Assembly (NCBI RefSeq): GCF_020271745.1
Contig: NZ_CP084296.1
Span: 744,001-808,000 of the forward strand
DNA length: 64,000 nt
Direction of reading: 5' to 3'
Source of the DNA: Providencia alcalifaciens
GTDB taxonomy: Bacteria > Pseudomonadota > Gammaproteobacteria > Enterobacterales > Enterobacteriaceae
The position numbers and the translations under genes were made by a program. This document shows positions 1 through 9,609 of the stretch, piece by piece. Each line of letters starts with the position of its first letter. Position 1 is the stretch's first letter. The notes under the pieces are model-generated. The model did no database searches. It saw only the letters and a list, made by a program, of their open reading frames with translations, and was not told the DNA's origin.

Positions 1-891
1 ATACAGCAGTGCTGCAATTAAGCCCGTGCTGCCTAAGCCAACAATGTAGGAAACTTCATGCCCCGCAAATTGATTACCTGCAAGCGCTGCTGCAAATACC
101 CCCAGAATCATCGAGGCTTGAGTCCCGATCACCGTGCCTGAACCCACCGCTAAAAACGCTTTAATGGTTGGGGTTTTGGTCGGCAAATAGCGGGAGTAAT
201 CCGCGACATAAGGGCCAAAAGCAATCTGCCAAGAAGCCGATAGCGACATAGCTAATAGGAAATTTGTCCAATCAAAATGACGATTTGCCAATAACACAGA
301 TACATCATTCATATAGAACAGGCGGAAGAATAGATAGAAGAATGCGATAACGCCGACGACACTCGCTACTTTACCGAGAATGTGGATGATGCGGTAACCG
401 CAGATAGTGATACCAATGATAACAATCCCAAAAATCACGATCCCCATCCAATCACTGACGTTCAGTAATTGCCCCACTGCCTGCCCCGCCAATACGGTTC
501 CACTGGCAGAAAACCCGACGTACATCATACAGACCAATAAAATCGGAATGACGGCACCATAAACCCCAAACTGAACACGGCTGGAGATCATTTGAGGTAG
601 ACCCAGCTTCGGGCCTTGCACAGCATGAAGTGCCATCACTGCGCCCCCCAGTAATTGACCGATAAACAAGCCAATCAACGACCAAAATACATCGCCCCCC
701 AGTACAACAGCTAGTGCGCCCGTAACGATCGCGGTGATTTGTAAGTTAGCCCCAAACCACAGTGTGAATTGGCTCGACAAAGTACCGTGTCGTTCAGATT
801 CAGGAATATAGTCAATGGAACGTGCTTCGATAAGCGGAACATTATCTTGGCGAGACTGCTTTTGCCCTATGATATCGTTAGAAACTGTCAT
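1..891 (-). CDS. NCS1-family cytosine/purine-type permease (3' end outside window)
   Basis: Reading the minus strand from ATG 889-891 gives an open frame of 297 codons that runs off the left edge, so the C-terminal part is missing. The N-terminus has an 'IDYIPESERHG' segment followed by 'LWFGANLQITAIVTGALAV' and then successive hydrophobic helices. This layout is typical of the nucleobase:cation symporter-1 (cytosine/purine/thiamine/hydantoin) permeases, inner-membrane proton or sodium symporters of about 430-490 residues. The substrate cannot be told from sequence. It lies on the same strand downstream of the urocanase operon but behind that operon's terminator, so it is probably a separate unit; a link to imidazole compounds is only a guess. 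Confidence 0.75.
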   Translation of the reverse strand, partial: MTVSNDIIGQKQSRQDNVPLIEARSIDYIPESERHGTLSSQFTLWFGANLQITAIVTGALAVVLGGDVFWSLIGLFIGQLLGGAVMALHAVQGPKLGLPQMISSRVQFGVYGAVIPILLVCMMYVGFSASGTVLAGQAVGQLLNVSDWMGIVIFGIVIIGITICGYRIIHILGKVASVVGVIAFFYLFFRLFYMNDVSVLLANRHFDWTNFLLAMSLSASWQIAFGPYVADYSRYLPTKTPTIKAFLAVGSGTVIGTQASMILGVFAAALAGNQFAGHEVSYIVGLGSTGLIAALLY

Positions 892-1125
892 GGTAATTCC
901 TCTTTAAGCAAGGCTGGCTTAAAGAATGGACCAATTAGTCGTCAGCAATGAATTCTCTATGTTATGAGCACAGATATTTGACGTGATACAGGTATATTAT
1001 TGTTTTATCTACCCATCATTAATAATTGAAATACATTCTTAAACCTGATTGTTGTTGTGTTTTTAAGTCCATGATCCTGTTGTCAGGGTAGTGCTCCTGT
1101 TATTGCTTAGAAACTAACTATCTGG

Positions 1126-1160
1126 AAAAACCCCGATAAGTCCTGTCTTACCTATCGGGT
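1126..1160 (-). terminator. Rho-independent terminator of the acyl-CoA dehydrogenase operon
   Basis: On the minus strand the sequence just after the dehydrogenase stop forms the stem CCCGATA...TATCGGG followed by GTTTTT. It closes the urocanase operon before the permease gene. Confidence 0.75.
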
Positions 1161-1174
1161 CGAACACATCAAAA

Positions 1175-2311
1175 TTAAGCGTCGAGAACGGCGCGCGAAA
1201 TAATGATTTTTTGAATTTCTGACGTCCCTTCAAAGATACGCAAAATACGGGCATCTCGTACATAGCGTTCTAGGGGTAGATCGCGAATATAACCATACCC
1301 CCCATGTAGTTGCAGCGCTGCATCCGTCACAAAACCGGCGCACTCCGCTGCAAACAATTTTGCAGTTGCTGATTGCAAACTAAAACGCTGTCCAGAGTCG
1401 CGCAGCTCAGCTGCATTCCATGTCAGCATACGCGCCGCCTCCAGTTGCGTGTGCATATCGGCAAGTTTCCATTGCGTCCCTTGATAGGCCGCCAGCGGCT
1501 TCTTACCAATTTGACGCTCTTTCACCCAGCCTAATGTGCTTTCCATGGCTGCACGGGCGATCCCCAATGAGGTTGCGGCCACTTCCACACGACCTTTATC
1601 CAACACTTCCATCGCCGTATGGAAACCTTTGCCCTCTTCTCCCAGTAATGCCGATTCAGGTAACCAGCAGTTGAGTGCTAATTCATAGATGGTACTACCA
1701 CGCAGCCCCATGGTTTTTTCTGGTTGAGAAAACGCGACGCCTTCCGTTCCTTTAGGGATCATAAACGCGCTAATGCCACGAGATCCGGCTTCAACATCCG
1801 TTTTGGCATACAGCACAATAAAATCCGCTTCTTTGGCATTAGTAATATAGTGTTTGTTACCACGAATACGCCAACCACCATTTTCACGGGTTGCTGTCGT
1901 GCGCATATCCGCGGGGTTTGAACCTGCGGCTGGCTCTGTTAATCCAAACGCACCCAGTAATTCACCGCTTGCTGCTTTAGGTAACCAATAATTTTTTTGC
2001 TCTTCCGTCCCGCCAATCAGGATAGAATCTGTCGCTAAGAAATGAGCAGTCAATGCGGATGATGTTGAGGCGCAAGCCGCTGCCACCGCTTCAACAATCA
2101 TGCTCATGGCAATACTGCCAATGCCAAAACCACCGTATTGCTCCGGTAAGTTAATTCCCCAACAGCCCATTTCACCCAGCGCGGTTAAGCTCTCCGCACA
2201 GAAAATTTCTTCTTCGTCATAGCGTTGAGCGTTCGTTTGCAGAATATCGCGACACACTTTTTCAACGGCATCTACAATAGCGTATTCGGTTTCATTAATA
2301 TCAAAACTCAT
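1175..2311 (-). CDS. Acyl-CoA dehydrogenase family protein
   Basis: A 378-residue soluble flavoprotein of normal family length. It carries the FAD/substrate-binding 'FGLTEPAAGSNPADMR' segment near residue 130 and the C-terminal 'RDARILRIFEGTSEIQ' block, which holds the usual catalytic Glu and the FAD-contacting TSEIQ. The family makes an alpha,beta double bond in an acyl-CoA and passes electrons to ETF. The start overlaps the upstream CoA-transferase stop by 4 bp, so the two are translationally coupled. With a CoA transferase and urocanase in the same operon, a plausible but unproven substrate is imidazolepropionyl-CoA, giving urocanoyl-CoA. A short-chain or branched-chain acyl-CoA is the conservative alternative. 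Confidence 0.9.
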   Translation of the reverse strand: MSFDINETEYAIVDAVEKVCRDILQTNAQRYDEEEIFCAESLTALGEMGCWGINLPEQYGGFGIGSIAMSMIVEAVAAACASTSSALTAHFLATDSILIGGTEEQKNYWLPKAASGELLGAFGLTEPAAGSNPADMRTTATRENGGWRIRGNKHYITNAKEADFIVLYAKTDVEAGSRGISAFMIPKGTEGVAFSQPEKTMGLRGSTIYELALNCWLPESALLGEEGKGFHTAMEVLDKGRVEVAATSLGIARAAMESTLGWVKERQIGKKPLAAYQGTQWKLADMHTQLEAARMLTWNAAELRDSGQRFSLQSATAKLFAAECAGFVTDAALQLHGGYGYIRDLPLERYVRDARILRIFEGTSEIQKIIISRAVLDA

Positions 2312-3510
2312 TGCATCGTCTCCGCGCTTTTTATTGTTGTGGTTGTAGTCGTAGCTGTGGCTATCGATTTATACCGTTCATTGCCTTCCCCAAGAGCGGG
2401 GGCTCTTTGGGTCACTTTCGGTTTCACGCCATTGAAGAAAACAGGCTGAGAAATCAAAGGGGTACCACCATCATTTAAGTGGGTTAATACCTGACGAACT
2501 TCGGCATGCTCGCTTTGCGTCGCTTGCTGTAAATTGTGGATAGGCGAGGCTGGAACCCCCGCATTAAGCAGTAAGTCACACACTTCCTCGACACGCTTGG
2601 TTCCTGTCCAGCTTTCAATCTCTTGGCGTAGCGCGGCTTGGTTGATAGTTCGAACTGGGTCGCTCAAGTAACGTGCATCTTGGGATAGCTCGGGTTTCCC
2701 CATACATTCACAGAAACGTTGAAACAGTTTTTCACTGGCAATCGCAATCACCACCAAACCATCTTTTGCTTGGTAGGTATCAAATGGTGTTGAAACAGGG
2801 TGACGATTCCCCACTAAACTTGGCGCCTTACCATTGGCAAATAAGTTGGATAATCCCGTAAGCTGCATACTGAGCAGCACATCCACCATGGCAACATCAA
2901 TATATTGCGCACCTTCACCGTGACGTTCGCGAGCAAACAGCGCGCTGCTAATCGCCCATGAGGCAAAAACCCCCGCACAGACATCACCGATGGATTCACC
3001 ACTGCGCGTAGGGCCTGACTCAGGGGAACCTGTCACGCTCATCAACCCAGACATGGCTTGCGCCACAATGTCATAGGCTGGGTAGCTCGCAAGGGGGCTA
3101 TTTTGTCCAAACCCTGAAATGCTGGCGTAGATAATATTGGGATTAAGCTGTTTAACACTGTCGAAATCGATCCCAAGACGCTTCGTGACGCCAGGGCGGA
3201 AGTTTTCCACCACCACATCACTCTCTTTGATCAATTGAAATAAAATCTGACGATCGCCATCGTCTTTAAGATCTAACTCAATGCTGCGTTTTCCGCGATT
3301 GATCAGTCCGTAATAAACACTTTCACCGTCAATAAAAGGACCAAGATGACGGCTATCATCACCATGATCAGGCACTTCGATTTTGATCACTTCTGCGCCC
3401 AAGTCTGCCATCATGCCAGTGCAGTAAGGCCCTGCTAGCACACGGCTTAAATCAATCACTTTGATCCCAGCCAGCGGTCCGTGTGGTCTTTGAGTCATTG
3501 CCGCATTCAT
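2308..3510 (-). CDS. CaiB/BaiF (family III) CoA transferase
   Basis: I take the ATG at 3508-3510 because AAGGA lies about 7 bases upstream; an upstream in-frame start at 3561 lacks that support. The 400-residue product starts with the family hallmark 'PLAGIKVIDLSRVLAGPYC', has 'ENFRPGVTKRLGID' near residue 100, and contains 'YIDVAMVDVLLS', which includes the region of the catalytic Asp that carries the CoA intermediate. Family III enzymes move CoA between two carboxylic acids. The gene sits 57 bp after hutU and overlaps the acyl-CoA dehydrogenase by 4 bp. The C-terminus is odd: a run of Ala/Thr codons (ATATTTTTT) encoded by a near-repetitive ACN tract, beyond the conserved domain. Confidence 0.88.
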   Translation of the reverse strand: MNAAMTQRPHGPLAGIKVIDLSRVLAGPYCTGMMADLGAEVIKIEVPDHGDDSRHLGPFIDGESVYYGLINRGKRSIELDLKDDGDRQILFQLIKESDVVVENFRPGVTKRLGIDFDSVKQLNPNIIYASISGFGQNSPLASYPAYDIVAQAMSGLMSVTGSPESGPTRSGESIGDVCAGVFASWAISSALFARERHGEGAQYIDVAMVDVLLSMQLTGLSNLFANGKAPSLVGNRHPVSTPFDTYQAKDGLVVIAIASEKLFQRFCECMGKPELSQDARYLSDPVRTINQAALRQEIESWTGTKRVEEVCDLLLNAGVPASPIHNLQQATQSEHAEVRQVLTHLNDGGTPLISQPVFFNGVKPKVTQRAPALGEGNERYKSIATATTTTTTIKSAETMQ

Positions 3511-3567
3511 CGTGAATTCCTTATGTGAGGCTAAAAGGTGCCGACTCCATAGAGCCGGCATTCGACA

Positions 3568-5235
3568 TTACTTGACCATTGGCAAGTTAAGGCCTTGTTG
3601 CTTAGCACAGTTAATGGCGATGTCATAACCGGCGTCCGCATGGCGCATTACCCCAGTTGCAGGGTCGTTGTGCAGCACACGAGCAAGACGTTTGTCTGCC
3701 GCGTCGGTGCCATCACACACAATCACCACGCCAGCGTGTTGCGAAAAGCCCATTCCGACACCACCACCGTGATGCAAGCTCACCCACGTTGCCCCACCTG
3801 CGGTGTTCAGCAACGCATTGAGTAATGGCCAATCAGAGACGGCATCAGAACCATCTTTCATAGATTCGGTTTCACGGTGCGGGCTAGCAACGGAACCAGA
3901 ATCAAGATGATCACGCCCAATCACGATAGGGCCTTTTAGCTCGCCGCTTTTCACCATTTCGTTAAAGGCGCGTCCCAATCTTTCACGGTCTTTCAGCCCC
4001 ACCCAACAAATACGCGCGGGCAAACCTTGGAATGCAATACGCTCACGCGCCATATCCAGCCAATTGTGTAAATGTTTATCATCTGGGAGCAGTTCTTTAA
4101 CTTTTTGGTCGGTTTTGTAGATATCTTCAGGGTCACCCGACAGCGCTACCCAACGGAATGGACCAATCCCCTCACAGAACAGTGGGCGAATATACGCCGG
4201 AACAAATCCTGGGAAATCAAAGGCATTATTCACACCTTCATCTTTGGCCATTTGGCGAATGTTGTTGCCGTAGTCAAACGCTGCTGAGCCACGTTTTTGC
4301 ATTTGCAGCATGGCATCCACCTGCACTGCCATACTTTTCTTCGCGGCTTTGGTCACTTCGGCTGGCGCGCTTTGTTGCTTGTCACGCCACTGGGCTAATG
4401 TCCAACCTTGTGGCAGATAACCGTGTACTGGGTCATGGGCACTGGTTTGGTCGGTGACTGAATCTGGCGTGATATTGCGTTTGACTAACTCGCTATACAC
4501 GTCAGCCGCATTACCCAATAAGCCCACGGAGACTGGCTTACCGCTCTCTTTGGCTTCTTCGATATAGCCCAACGCTTCATCGAGCGAAGTGGCTTTTTTA
4601 TCCACATAACGGGTTCTTAAACGGAAATCGATACGGCTTTCATCGCACTCAACCGCAATCATGCTAAAGCCAGCCATGGTGGCCGCTAAAGGCTGCGCCC
4701 CTCCCATACCGCCTAAGCCGCCCGTCAGAATCCAACGTCCTGCTGGGTTGCCGTTAAAATGCTGTTTTGCCAATGAAACGAAGGTTTCATAGGTACCTTG
4801 CACAATCCCTTGTGAACCGATGTAAATCCATGAGCCAGCTGTCATTTGCCCGTACATCATCAGACCTTTGCGATCTAATTCGTTGAAATGATCCCAATTC
4901 GCCCAATGAGGAACAATGTTTGAGTTAGCAATTAAAACGCGAGGCGCATCTACGTGAGTTGGGAAAACGCCGACCGGTTTACCTGATTGCACCAGCAATG
5001 TTTGGTCGTCTTCGAGGGTTTTTAAGACCTCTAAAATTTTGTCATAGCATTCCCAGTCACGGGCTGCACGCCCAATTCCACCGTACACCACCAAGCTTTG
5101 CGGATGCTCAGCGACATCTGGGTCTAAGTTATTTTGGATCATGCGGTAGACGGCTTCAGTCAGCCAGCTTTTGCAGCTCTTTTCGCTACCGTGCGGGGCA
5201 CGGATCACGCGCGTTGAATCTGTACGGTTTAACAT
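3568..5235 (-). CDS. hutU: Urocanate hydratase (urocanase)
   Basis: The 555-residue product matches the usual urocanase length. It shows the family's '[18 protein letters not shown]' NAD-binding stretch near residue 170, '[15 protein letters not shown]' near residue 260, and '[15 protein letters not shown]' near residue 480. Urocanase is a cytosolic enzyme that uses tightly bound NAD+ as an electrophile to convert urocanate to 4-imidazolone-5-propionate, the second step of histidine breakdown. No hutH, hutI or hutG lies beside it; instead the gene leads an operon with a CoA transferase and an acyl-CoA dehydrogenase. The long upstream gap carries TGTATATACA-type palindromes that resemble HutC operators. 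Function is secure; the role of this operon is open. Confidence 0.95.
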   Translation of the reverse strand: MLNRTDSTRVIRAPHGSEKSCKSWLTEAVYRMIQNNLDPDVAEHPQSLVVYGGIGRAARDWECYDKILEVLKTLEDDQTLLVQSGKPVGVFPTHVDAPRVLIANSNIVPHWANWDHFNELDRKGLMMYGQMTAGSWIYIGSQGIVQGTYETFVSLAKQHFNGNPAGRWILTGGLGGMGGAQPLAATMAGFSMIAVECDESRIDFRLRTRYVDKKATSLDEALGYIEEAKESGKPVSVGLLGNAADVYSELVKRNITPDSVTDQTSAHDPVHGYLPQGWTLAQWRDKQQSAPAEVTKAAKKSMAVQVDAMLQMQKRGSAAFDYGNNIRQMAKDEGVNNAFDFPGFVPAYIRPLFCEGIGPFRWVALSGDPEDIYKTDQKVKELLPDDKHLHNWLDMARERIAFQGLPARICWVGLKDRERLGRAFNEMVKSGELKGPIVIGRDHLDSGSVASPHRETESMKDGSDAVSDWPLLNALLNTAGGATWVSLHHGGGVGMGFSQHAGVVIVCDGTDAADKRLARVLHNDPATGVMRHADAGYDIAINCAKQQGLNLPMVK

Positions 5236-5433
5236 TCTTTTATCCCCTATCCATCCAATTGGTTTAACTCAAAATTAACAATTTTGGTTATTTATCATTG
5301 TTGAGATTGTGGCTGATAGATCATTTCAATACCGTAAAAAATTTTAATTTAAGATTAAAATCAATTCGTTAAATGGAAAATAAAAACGGTTGAAAGCGAT
5401 CTTTCTGCTGTGTTTGCTTAGTTGATAATTAAA

Positions 5434-5464
5434 TATATATACATTTAGTTCACAAAGTATATAC
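5434..5464. promoter_or_regulatory. Candidate HutC-like operator pair (weaker)
   Basis: Two partial repeats, TATATATACA (5434-5443) and AGTATATACA (5455-5464), lie about 20 bp apart upstream of hutU and share the core GTATATAC or TATATAC. They resemble half or degenerate copies of the better site at 5557-5566. The region is AT-rich, so chance matches are likely. Confidence 0.3.
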
Positions 5465-5556
5465 ATTAAAATTTTAATTTTTGTCTCTACAGTGGAGAAG
5501 GGAGATGGAGAAAAGTTAGACAACAAGAACTAGGGTGCTGTTTCTACACAAAAACT

Positions 5557-5566
5557 TGTATATACA
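5557..5566. promoter_or_regulatory. Candidate HutC operator (TGTATATACA palindrome)
   Basis: A perfect 10-bp palindrome TGTATATACA within CTTGTATATACATT, about 320 bp upstream of the hutU start. GntR-family HutC repressors recognise TTGTA-TACAA type palindromes and are released by urocanate. The assignment rests on motif likeness and on the adjacent hutU only. Confidence 0.4.
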
Positions 5567-5713
5567 TTTGATTTTCTATGTAGAAACAAGCAAATAACAG
5601 AAATGGGATAAGCCTCACATTAAGTTAACAAGCGTTGCAAGCGATACATACCCTCTATGCTTATCACTGTCTATTCATGGCGAAAAAATTTTACTTTTAT
5701 ATAATCACCAAAT

Positions 5714-5756
5714 AAAACACCCCATAAATATCCGATATATTTTATGGGGTGTTTTT
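5714..5756 (-). terminator. Terminator of livKHMGF operon
   Basis: A long inverted repeat, AAAACACCCCATAAA ... TTTATGGGGTGTTTT, lies just beyond the livF stop. On the minus strand it is followed by a T-rich tract. It could also stop plus-strand transcription. Confidence 0.85.
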
Positions 5757-5822
5757 GCACGATGCTTGTTAACTTACAACCATATTAACTGACGGTACGG
5801 TTAAGTTATTCGCCTAGCTAAG

Positions 5823-6524
5823 TTATCCGCCTAAATAGGCGCTGCGTACCGCTTCGTTCGCCAGTAAGGCTTTTCCACTATCTTCCAAAACAATATGTCC
5901 ATTTTCTAACACATACCCGCGATCAGCGAGCTTCAATGCTTGGTTGGCATTTTGCTCCACCAAAAAGATGGTCATCCCCTCTTCCCGTAGCTGCAAAATG
6001 GTGTCAAAAATTTGCATAATGATAATTGGCGCTAATCCCAATGAAGGTTCATCCAATAACAGTAATTCAGGTTGGCTCATCAGCGCCCGTCCAATGGCAA
6101 GCATCTGCTGCTCACCACCTGACATGGTTCCTGAACGCTGGCTACGCCGTTCATGCAACCTTGGAAATAACGAATAAACCCGTTCAATGCGTTCATGATA
6201 TTGGTGGCGATCCGCAAAAAAACCGCCCATCGCCAGGTTTTCTTCAACGGTCATACGAGAGAATACCCGTCGACCTTCCGGCACTAGCGCAATGTCTTTA
6301 CGCATAATTTGCGGTGTTGGTAGCTGCGTGATATCCGCTCCCCGATAAAGCACCTGGCCCGAGGATGCGCGAGGGTCACCACATAACGTACTGAGCAACG
6401 TGGTTTTTCCTGCACCATTAGCACCAATCAGCGTGACAATCTCACCTTTTTGAATATTTAAGCTGACATCATGCAGCGCCTGAATTTTCCCATAATGGGT
6501 GGAAACTTGTTTAAATTCCAGCAT
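5823..6524 (-). CDS. livF: High-affinity branched-chain amino acid ABC transporter ATP-binding protein LivF
   Basis: A 233-residue cytoplasmic ATPase. Walker A is 'GANGAGKTT' (about residue 34), the ABC signature is 'MSGGEQQM' (about 134), and Walker B is 'LLLLDEPSLGL'. With LivG it powers the LivHM channel for Leu/Ile/Val uptake. It is the last gene of livK-H-M-G-F, its start touches the livG stop, and a strong terminator follows. Length and order match E. coli. Confidence 0.95.
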   Translation of the reverse strand: MLEFKQVSTHYGKIQALHDVSLNIQKGEIVTLIGANGAGKTTLLSTLCGDPRASSGQVLYRGADITQLPTPQIMRKDIALVPEGRRVFSRMTVEENLAMGGFFADRHQYHERIERVYSLFPRLHERRSQRSGTMSGGEQQMLAIGRALMSQPELLLLDEPSLGLAPIIIMQIFDTILQLREEGMTIFLVEQNANQALKLADRGYVLENGHIVLEDSGKALLANEAVRSAYLGG

Positions 6525-7297
6525 CAGTAAGCTTCTCCCAAGTAGGCTTTTATCACATCAGGATGCTGGCGAATTTCGTTCGGTGTCCCGTTCGCCAGAG
6601 GCGTTCCTTGGTTCACCACATAAATTCGGTCAGAAATTCCCATCACTAATTTCATATCATGTTCTATCAATAAGATAGAGACATTATGATGAGTTCTCAG
6701 CTCCGCAATTAGCTCATCCAGATCGTTAGTTTCCTTCGGGTTTAACCCTGCCGCTGGCTCATCCAGCATCAAAACTTCAGGCCGCGTGACCATGCAGCGT
6801 GCAATTTCTAGACGACGCTGTTGACCATACGCCAGATTTCCGGCTTGACGGTTAGCAAATTCAGAAAGATTAACCCGCTCTAGCCATTTCACGGCGTTAT
6901 CCACTGCTTCGGCTTCTGCCCGGCGAAATGCAGGGGTTTTCAGTAAGCCAGAGAAAATACTGCTTTTAAGATGTTGATGCTGAGCCACTAATAAATTTTC
7001 AATCACCGTCATCTCTTTGAATAAGCGTACATGCTGAAACGTGCGGATTACCCCAAGGCGAGCAATGGCTTGACCCGGAAGCCCTTCAAGATGCTTGTCT
7101 CGATAGAGAATCGACCCGCTAGTTGGCTTATAAAAACCAGTTAAACAGTTAAATATAGTGGTCTTGCCTGCACCATTAGGGCCGATCAATGAAACAATTT
7201 CCCCTTGGTTCAACGTCAGTTCCACATTGTTGACGGCTAACAAACCACCAAAGCGCATGGTTAATCCACTGACTTGCAGTAAAGGTGTTGTCGTCAT
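6524..7297 (-). CDS. livG: Branched-chain amino acid ABC transporter ATP-binding protein LivG
   Basis: A 257-residue ABC ATPase with 'GPNGAGKTT' Walker A, the degenerate signature 'LAYGQQRR' typical of LivG, and '[13 protein letters not shown]' Walker B. It carries the LivG-specific insertion between Walker A and the signature and the C-terminal 'DVIKAYLGE' tail of the branched-chain family. It overlaps livM by 4 bp upstream, consistent with one polycistronic message. It works as a heterodimer with LivF at the inner face of the membrane. Confidence 0.95.
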   Translation of the reverse strand: MTTTPLLQVSGLTMRFGGLLAVNNVELTLNQGEIVSLIGPNGAGKTTIFNCLTGFYKPTSGSILYRDKHLEGLPGQAIARLGVIRTFQHVRLFKEMTVIENLLVAQHQHLKSSIFSGLLKTPAFRRAEAEAVDNAVKWLERVNLSEFANRQAGNLAYGQQRRLEIARCMVTRPEVLMLDEPAAGLNPKETNDLDELIAELRTHHNVSILLIEHDMKLVMGISDRIYVVNQGTPLANGTPNEIRQHPDVIKAYLGEAY

Positions 7298-8565
7298 TGT
7301 GATCCCCCTCCCTGCGCACTTTTCAGTTTCATTTGACGACGCTGCATCGGCAATAACCCTTGTGGGCGCCAGATCATCATCAGCACCATCAATGCACCCA
7401 GTAGCAACATGCTGTATTCATTCAGATCTCGCATCATCTCCCTTGATACCACCAAGATGATCGCGGCTAAAATCACCGATATTTGCGATCCCATTCCACC
7501 AAGCACCACGATCGCCAGTACAAAGGCAGATTCGGCAAAAGTGAAGGATTCAGGGCTGATAAACCCTTGTCGTGCGGCAAATAGCGCTCCAGCAAACCCT
7601 GCGAATGTTGCACTGATCGTAAAGGCGGTTAATTTAATACGCGTCGGGCTTAAGCCTAATGATCGACACGCAATTTCATCTTCACGTAGCGCTTCCCACG
7701 CACGCCCTAATGGCATTCGTAACAAGCGGCTGATGACGATCAAGGTGATCACCACCAGCAACAGCGCCACAAAATAGAGGAATATGATCCGGTCGCCGGG
7801 GTTGTAATCTAAGCCGAAGAAGTTATGGAATGTGTCCCAACCCTCTTTAGCAGTACGGCTAAATTCTAAGCCAAAGAAGGTCGGTTTTGGCAGTTGACTG
7901 ATCCCATTCGGACCACCAGTGATCTCCGTATTATTTAATAATAAAATACGCACGATCTCCCCAAAACCAAGGGTGACAATCGCCAAATAGTCGCCCCGCA
8001 GCCTCAGTACAGGAAAGCCCAATAAGAAACCCGCTAATGCTGCCGTTAAACCTGCAATGGGTAAACTTTCCCAGAAACCGAAATCATAATAGTGGTTGAG
8101 TAAGCCGAAAGTATAGGCGCCGATAGCGTAAAAACCCGCGTAGCCAAGTACCAGTAAACCTGATAACCCAACGACGACGTTTAAACCCAGCCCCAGCATC
8201 ACGTAAATTAAAGTTAATGTCGCAATATCGACGCTGCCGCGAGACACCAAAAATGGCCAGATGATCGCCCCAATAATGATAGCGATCCCGATAATTTTTT
8301 GTCTGAGCGAACCACCGTCAAAATCCGGTAACGCCCAAGATTTTTTGGGCACGCCTTGCCACACTTTGCTTAATGCAGGGCGAATCAATTGATACACAAA
8401 GATAATGGCGATGCCGACGAAGATCCAATTCCAACGAACGTCTCCCCCCGATTCCACCACCAACTTAGTACCATCGAGGCCTAATTTTAGCCCCATCATA
8501 AACACGGCTAAAATAAAGAAGGTGACGGAGGCAATAATGGCACTGATCCAATTTTCTTTTCTCAT
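7294..8565 (-). CDS. livM: Branched-chain amino acid ABC transporter permease LivM
   Basis: A 423-residue, strongly hydrophobic inner-membrane protein close to the E. coli length of 425. It has an N-terminal extension of several helices, then the permease core with '[22 protein letters not shown]' region helices and the cytoplasmic coupling segment '[19 protein letters not shown]' that contacts the ATPases. It partners LivH. It overlaps livH and livG by 4 bp each. Confidence 0.95.
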   Translation of the reverse strand: MRKENWISAIIASVTFFILAVFMMGLKLGLDGTKLVVESGGDVRWNWIFVGIAIIFVYQLIRPALSKVWQGVPKKSWALPDFDGGSLRQKIIGIAIIIGAIIWPFLVSRGSVDIATLTLIYVMLGLGLNVVVGLSGLLVLGYAGFYAIGAYTFGLLNHYYDFGFWESLPIAGLTAALAGFLLGFPVLRLRGDYLAIVTLGFGEIVRILLLNNTEITGGPNGISQLPKPTFFGLEFSRTAKEGWDTFHNFFGLDYNPGDRIIFLYFVALLLVVITLIVISRLLRMPLGRAWEALREDEIACRSLGLSPTRIKLTAFTISATFAGFAGALFAARQGFISPESFTFAESAFVLAIVVLGGMGSQISVILAAIILVVSREMMRDLNEYSMLLLGALMVLMMIWRPQGLLPMQRRQMKLKSAQGGGSQ

Positions 8566-9488
8566 ACTTTTTCGACCTCCGGGCGACCCAGAATGCCAGT
8601 TGGCATGATCAACAGAACACCAATCAATAAACCAAATGAAACCACATCTTTATATTCAGTACTTAAATACGCTGAAGTCATGGCCTCTGATACGCCGAGG
8701 ATCAAGCCCCCCAACATAGCGCCAGGAATGCTACCAATTCCCCCTAATACTGCTGCGGTGAAAGCCTTCATACCCGCCATAAAGCCAATATACGGGTTGA
8801 TTACACCGTAAAATTGCCCTAATAATACCCCCGCAACGGCTGCCATCGTCGCGCCGATCACAAATGTCAAAGAGATCACGCGGTCAGTATTGATACCCAG
8901 TAGGCTTGCCATTTTTAAATCTTCCGCGCATGCACGACAAGCACGCCCCATACGGGAATAACGGATAAACAGCGTGAGTGCCAGCATCGCAAGGAAGGTC
9001 ACAATCCAGATAGTCAGCTGCATTTTGGTGACAATAGCAGAGAAGCCATCACTTTCACCTAATACCCACTGCCCAGTAATCAGGCTTGGCAATGCCAGAT
9101 CGCGGGATCCTTGAGATAAACTGACGTAGTTTTGTAAGAAGATGGACATCCCGATCGCCGAGATCAGTGCAATCAAGCGCTTAGAGTGACGAACGGGACG
9201 GTAAGCGACGCGCTCGATACTCCAACCATAGGAGCTTGATACCACAATTGCCGCCACAAACGCCGCCGCAATAAGGATCCAGCCCACATCGATACCGAGC
9301 ATCATTAAGCCCGCAATGACAATGAACGAAACGTAGCTACCAATCATGTACACTTCACCGTGGGCGAAGTTGATCATCCCGATGATGCCATACACCATGG
9401 TATAGCCGATAGCGATCAGCGCGTAAGTGCTTCCTAACGTTAAGCCATTGAGGAATTGCTGAATAAAATACAGAATTTGGTCTGACAT
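8562..9488 (-). CDS. livH: Branched-chain amino acid ABC transporter permease LivH
   Basis: A 308-residue membrane protein, the exact E. coli length. It begins with '[19 protein letters not shown]' and '[14 protein letters not shown]', hallmarks of the LivH family, and includes the '[18 protein letters not shown]' coupling loop near residue 183. It forms the translocation channel with LivM. It is separated from livK by about 120 bp that contain an inverted repeat, a layout often seen where a binding-protein gene needs higher expression than its permeases. Confidence 0.95.
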   Translation of the reverse strand: MSDQILYFIQQFLNGLTLGSTYALIAIGYTMVYGIIGMINFAHGEVYMIGSYVSFIVIAGLMMLGIDVGWILIAAAFVAAIVVSSSYGWSIERVAYRPVRHSKRLIALISAIGMSIFLQNYVSLSQGSRDLALPSLITGQWVLGESDGFSAIVTKMQLTIWIVTFLAMLALTLFIRYSRMGRACRACAEDLKMASLLGINTDRVISLTFVIGATMAAVAGVLLGQFYGVINPYIGFMAGMKAFTAAVLGGIGSIPGAMLGGLILGVSEAMTSAYLSTEYKDVVSFGLLIGVLLIMPTGILGRPEVEKV

Positions 9489-9530
9489 AAGATTATCCTT
9501 TCAAACTACTGTCCCTCTATGGAGAGCAGA

Positions 9531-9560
9531 AGCTGGAAGCCCGTTACCAAGCTCCCAGCT
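9531..9560 (-). promoter_or_regulatory. Intercistronic hairpin between livK and livH
   Basis: AGCTGGAAGC and GCTCCCAGCT flank a 10-base loop (9 of 10 pairs) between livK and livH. There is no T tract. It may stabilise the livK transcript end or attenuate read-through; that role is inferred from position. Confidence 0.45.
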
Positions 9561-9609
9561 CATCACTGAATATCATTTCTCAATGATCAATTATCAATAC
9601 AAGTGAGAA

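Larger units (their letters stand above)
5236..5822. other. AT-rich intergenic region upstream of hutU
   Basis: This 587-bp gap contains the hutU promoter region, candidate HutC-like palindromes at 5434-5464 and 5557-5566, and the livF terminator at 5714-5756. I see no convincing gene: the one minus-strand frame (5344-5526) lacks a ribosome binding site and has low-complexity composition. Confidence 0.6.

Noticed and set aside
5344-5526. 60-codon minus-strand frame in the hutU upstream gap
   Set aside because: AT-rich, no Shine-Dalgarno, no recognisable domain; it overlaps candidate operator sites.
7409-7777. 122-codon plus-strand frame opposite livM
   Set aside because: A shadow of livM; composition and lack of a ribosome site do not support a gene.
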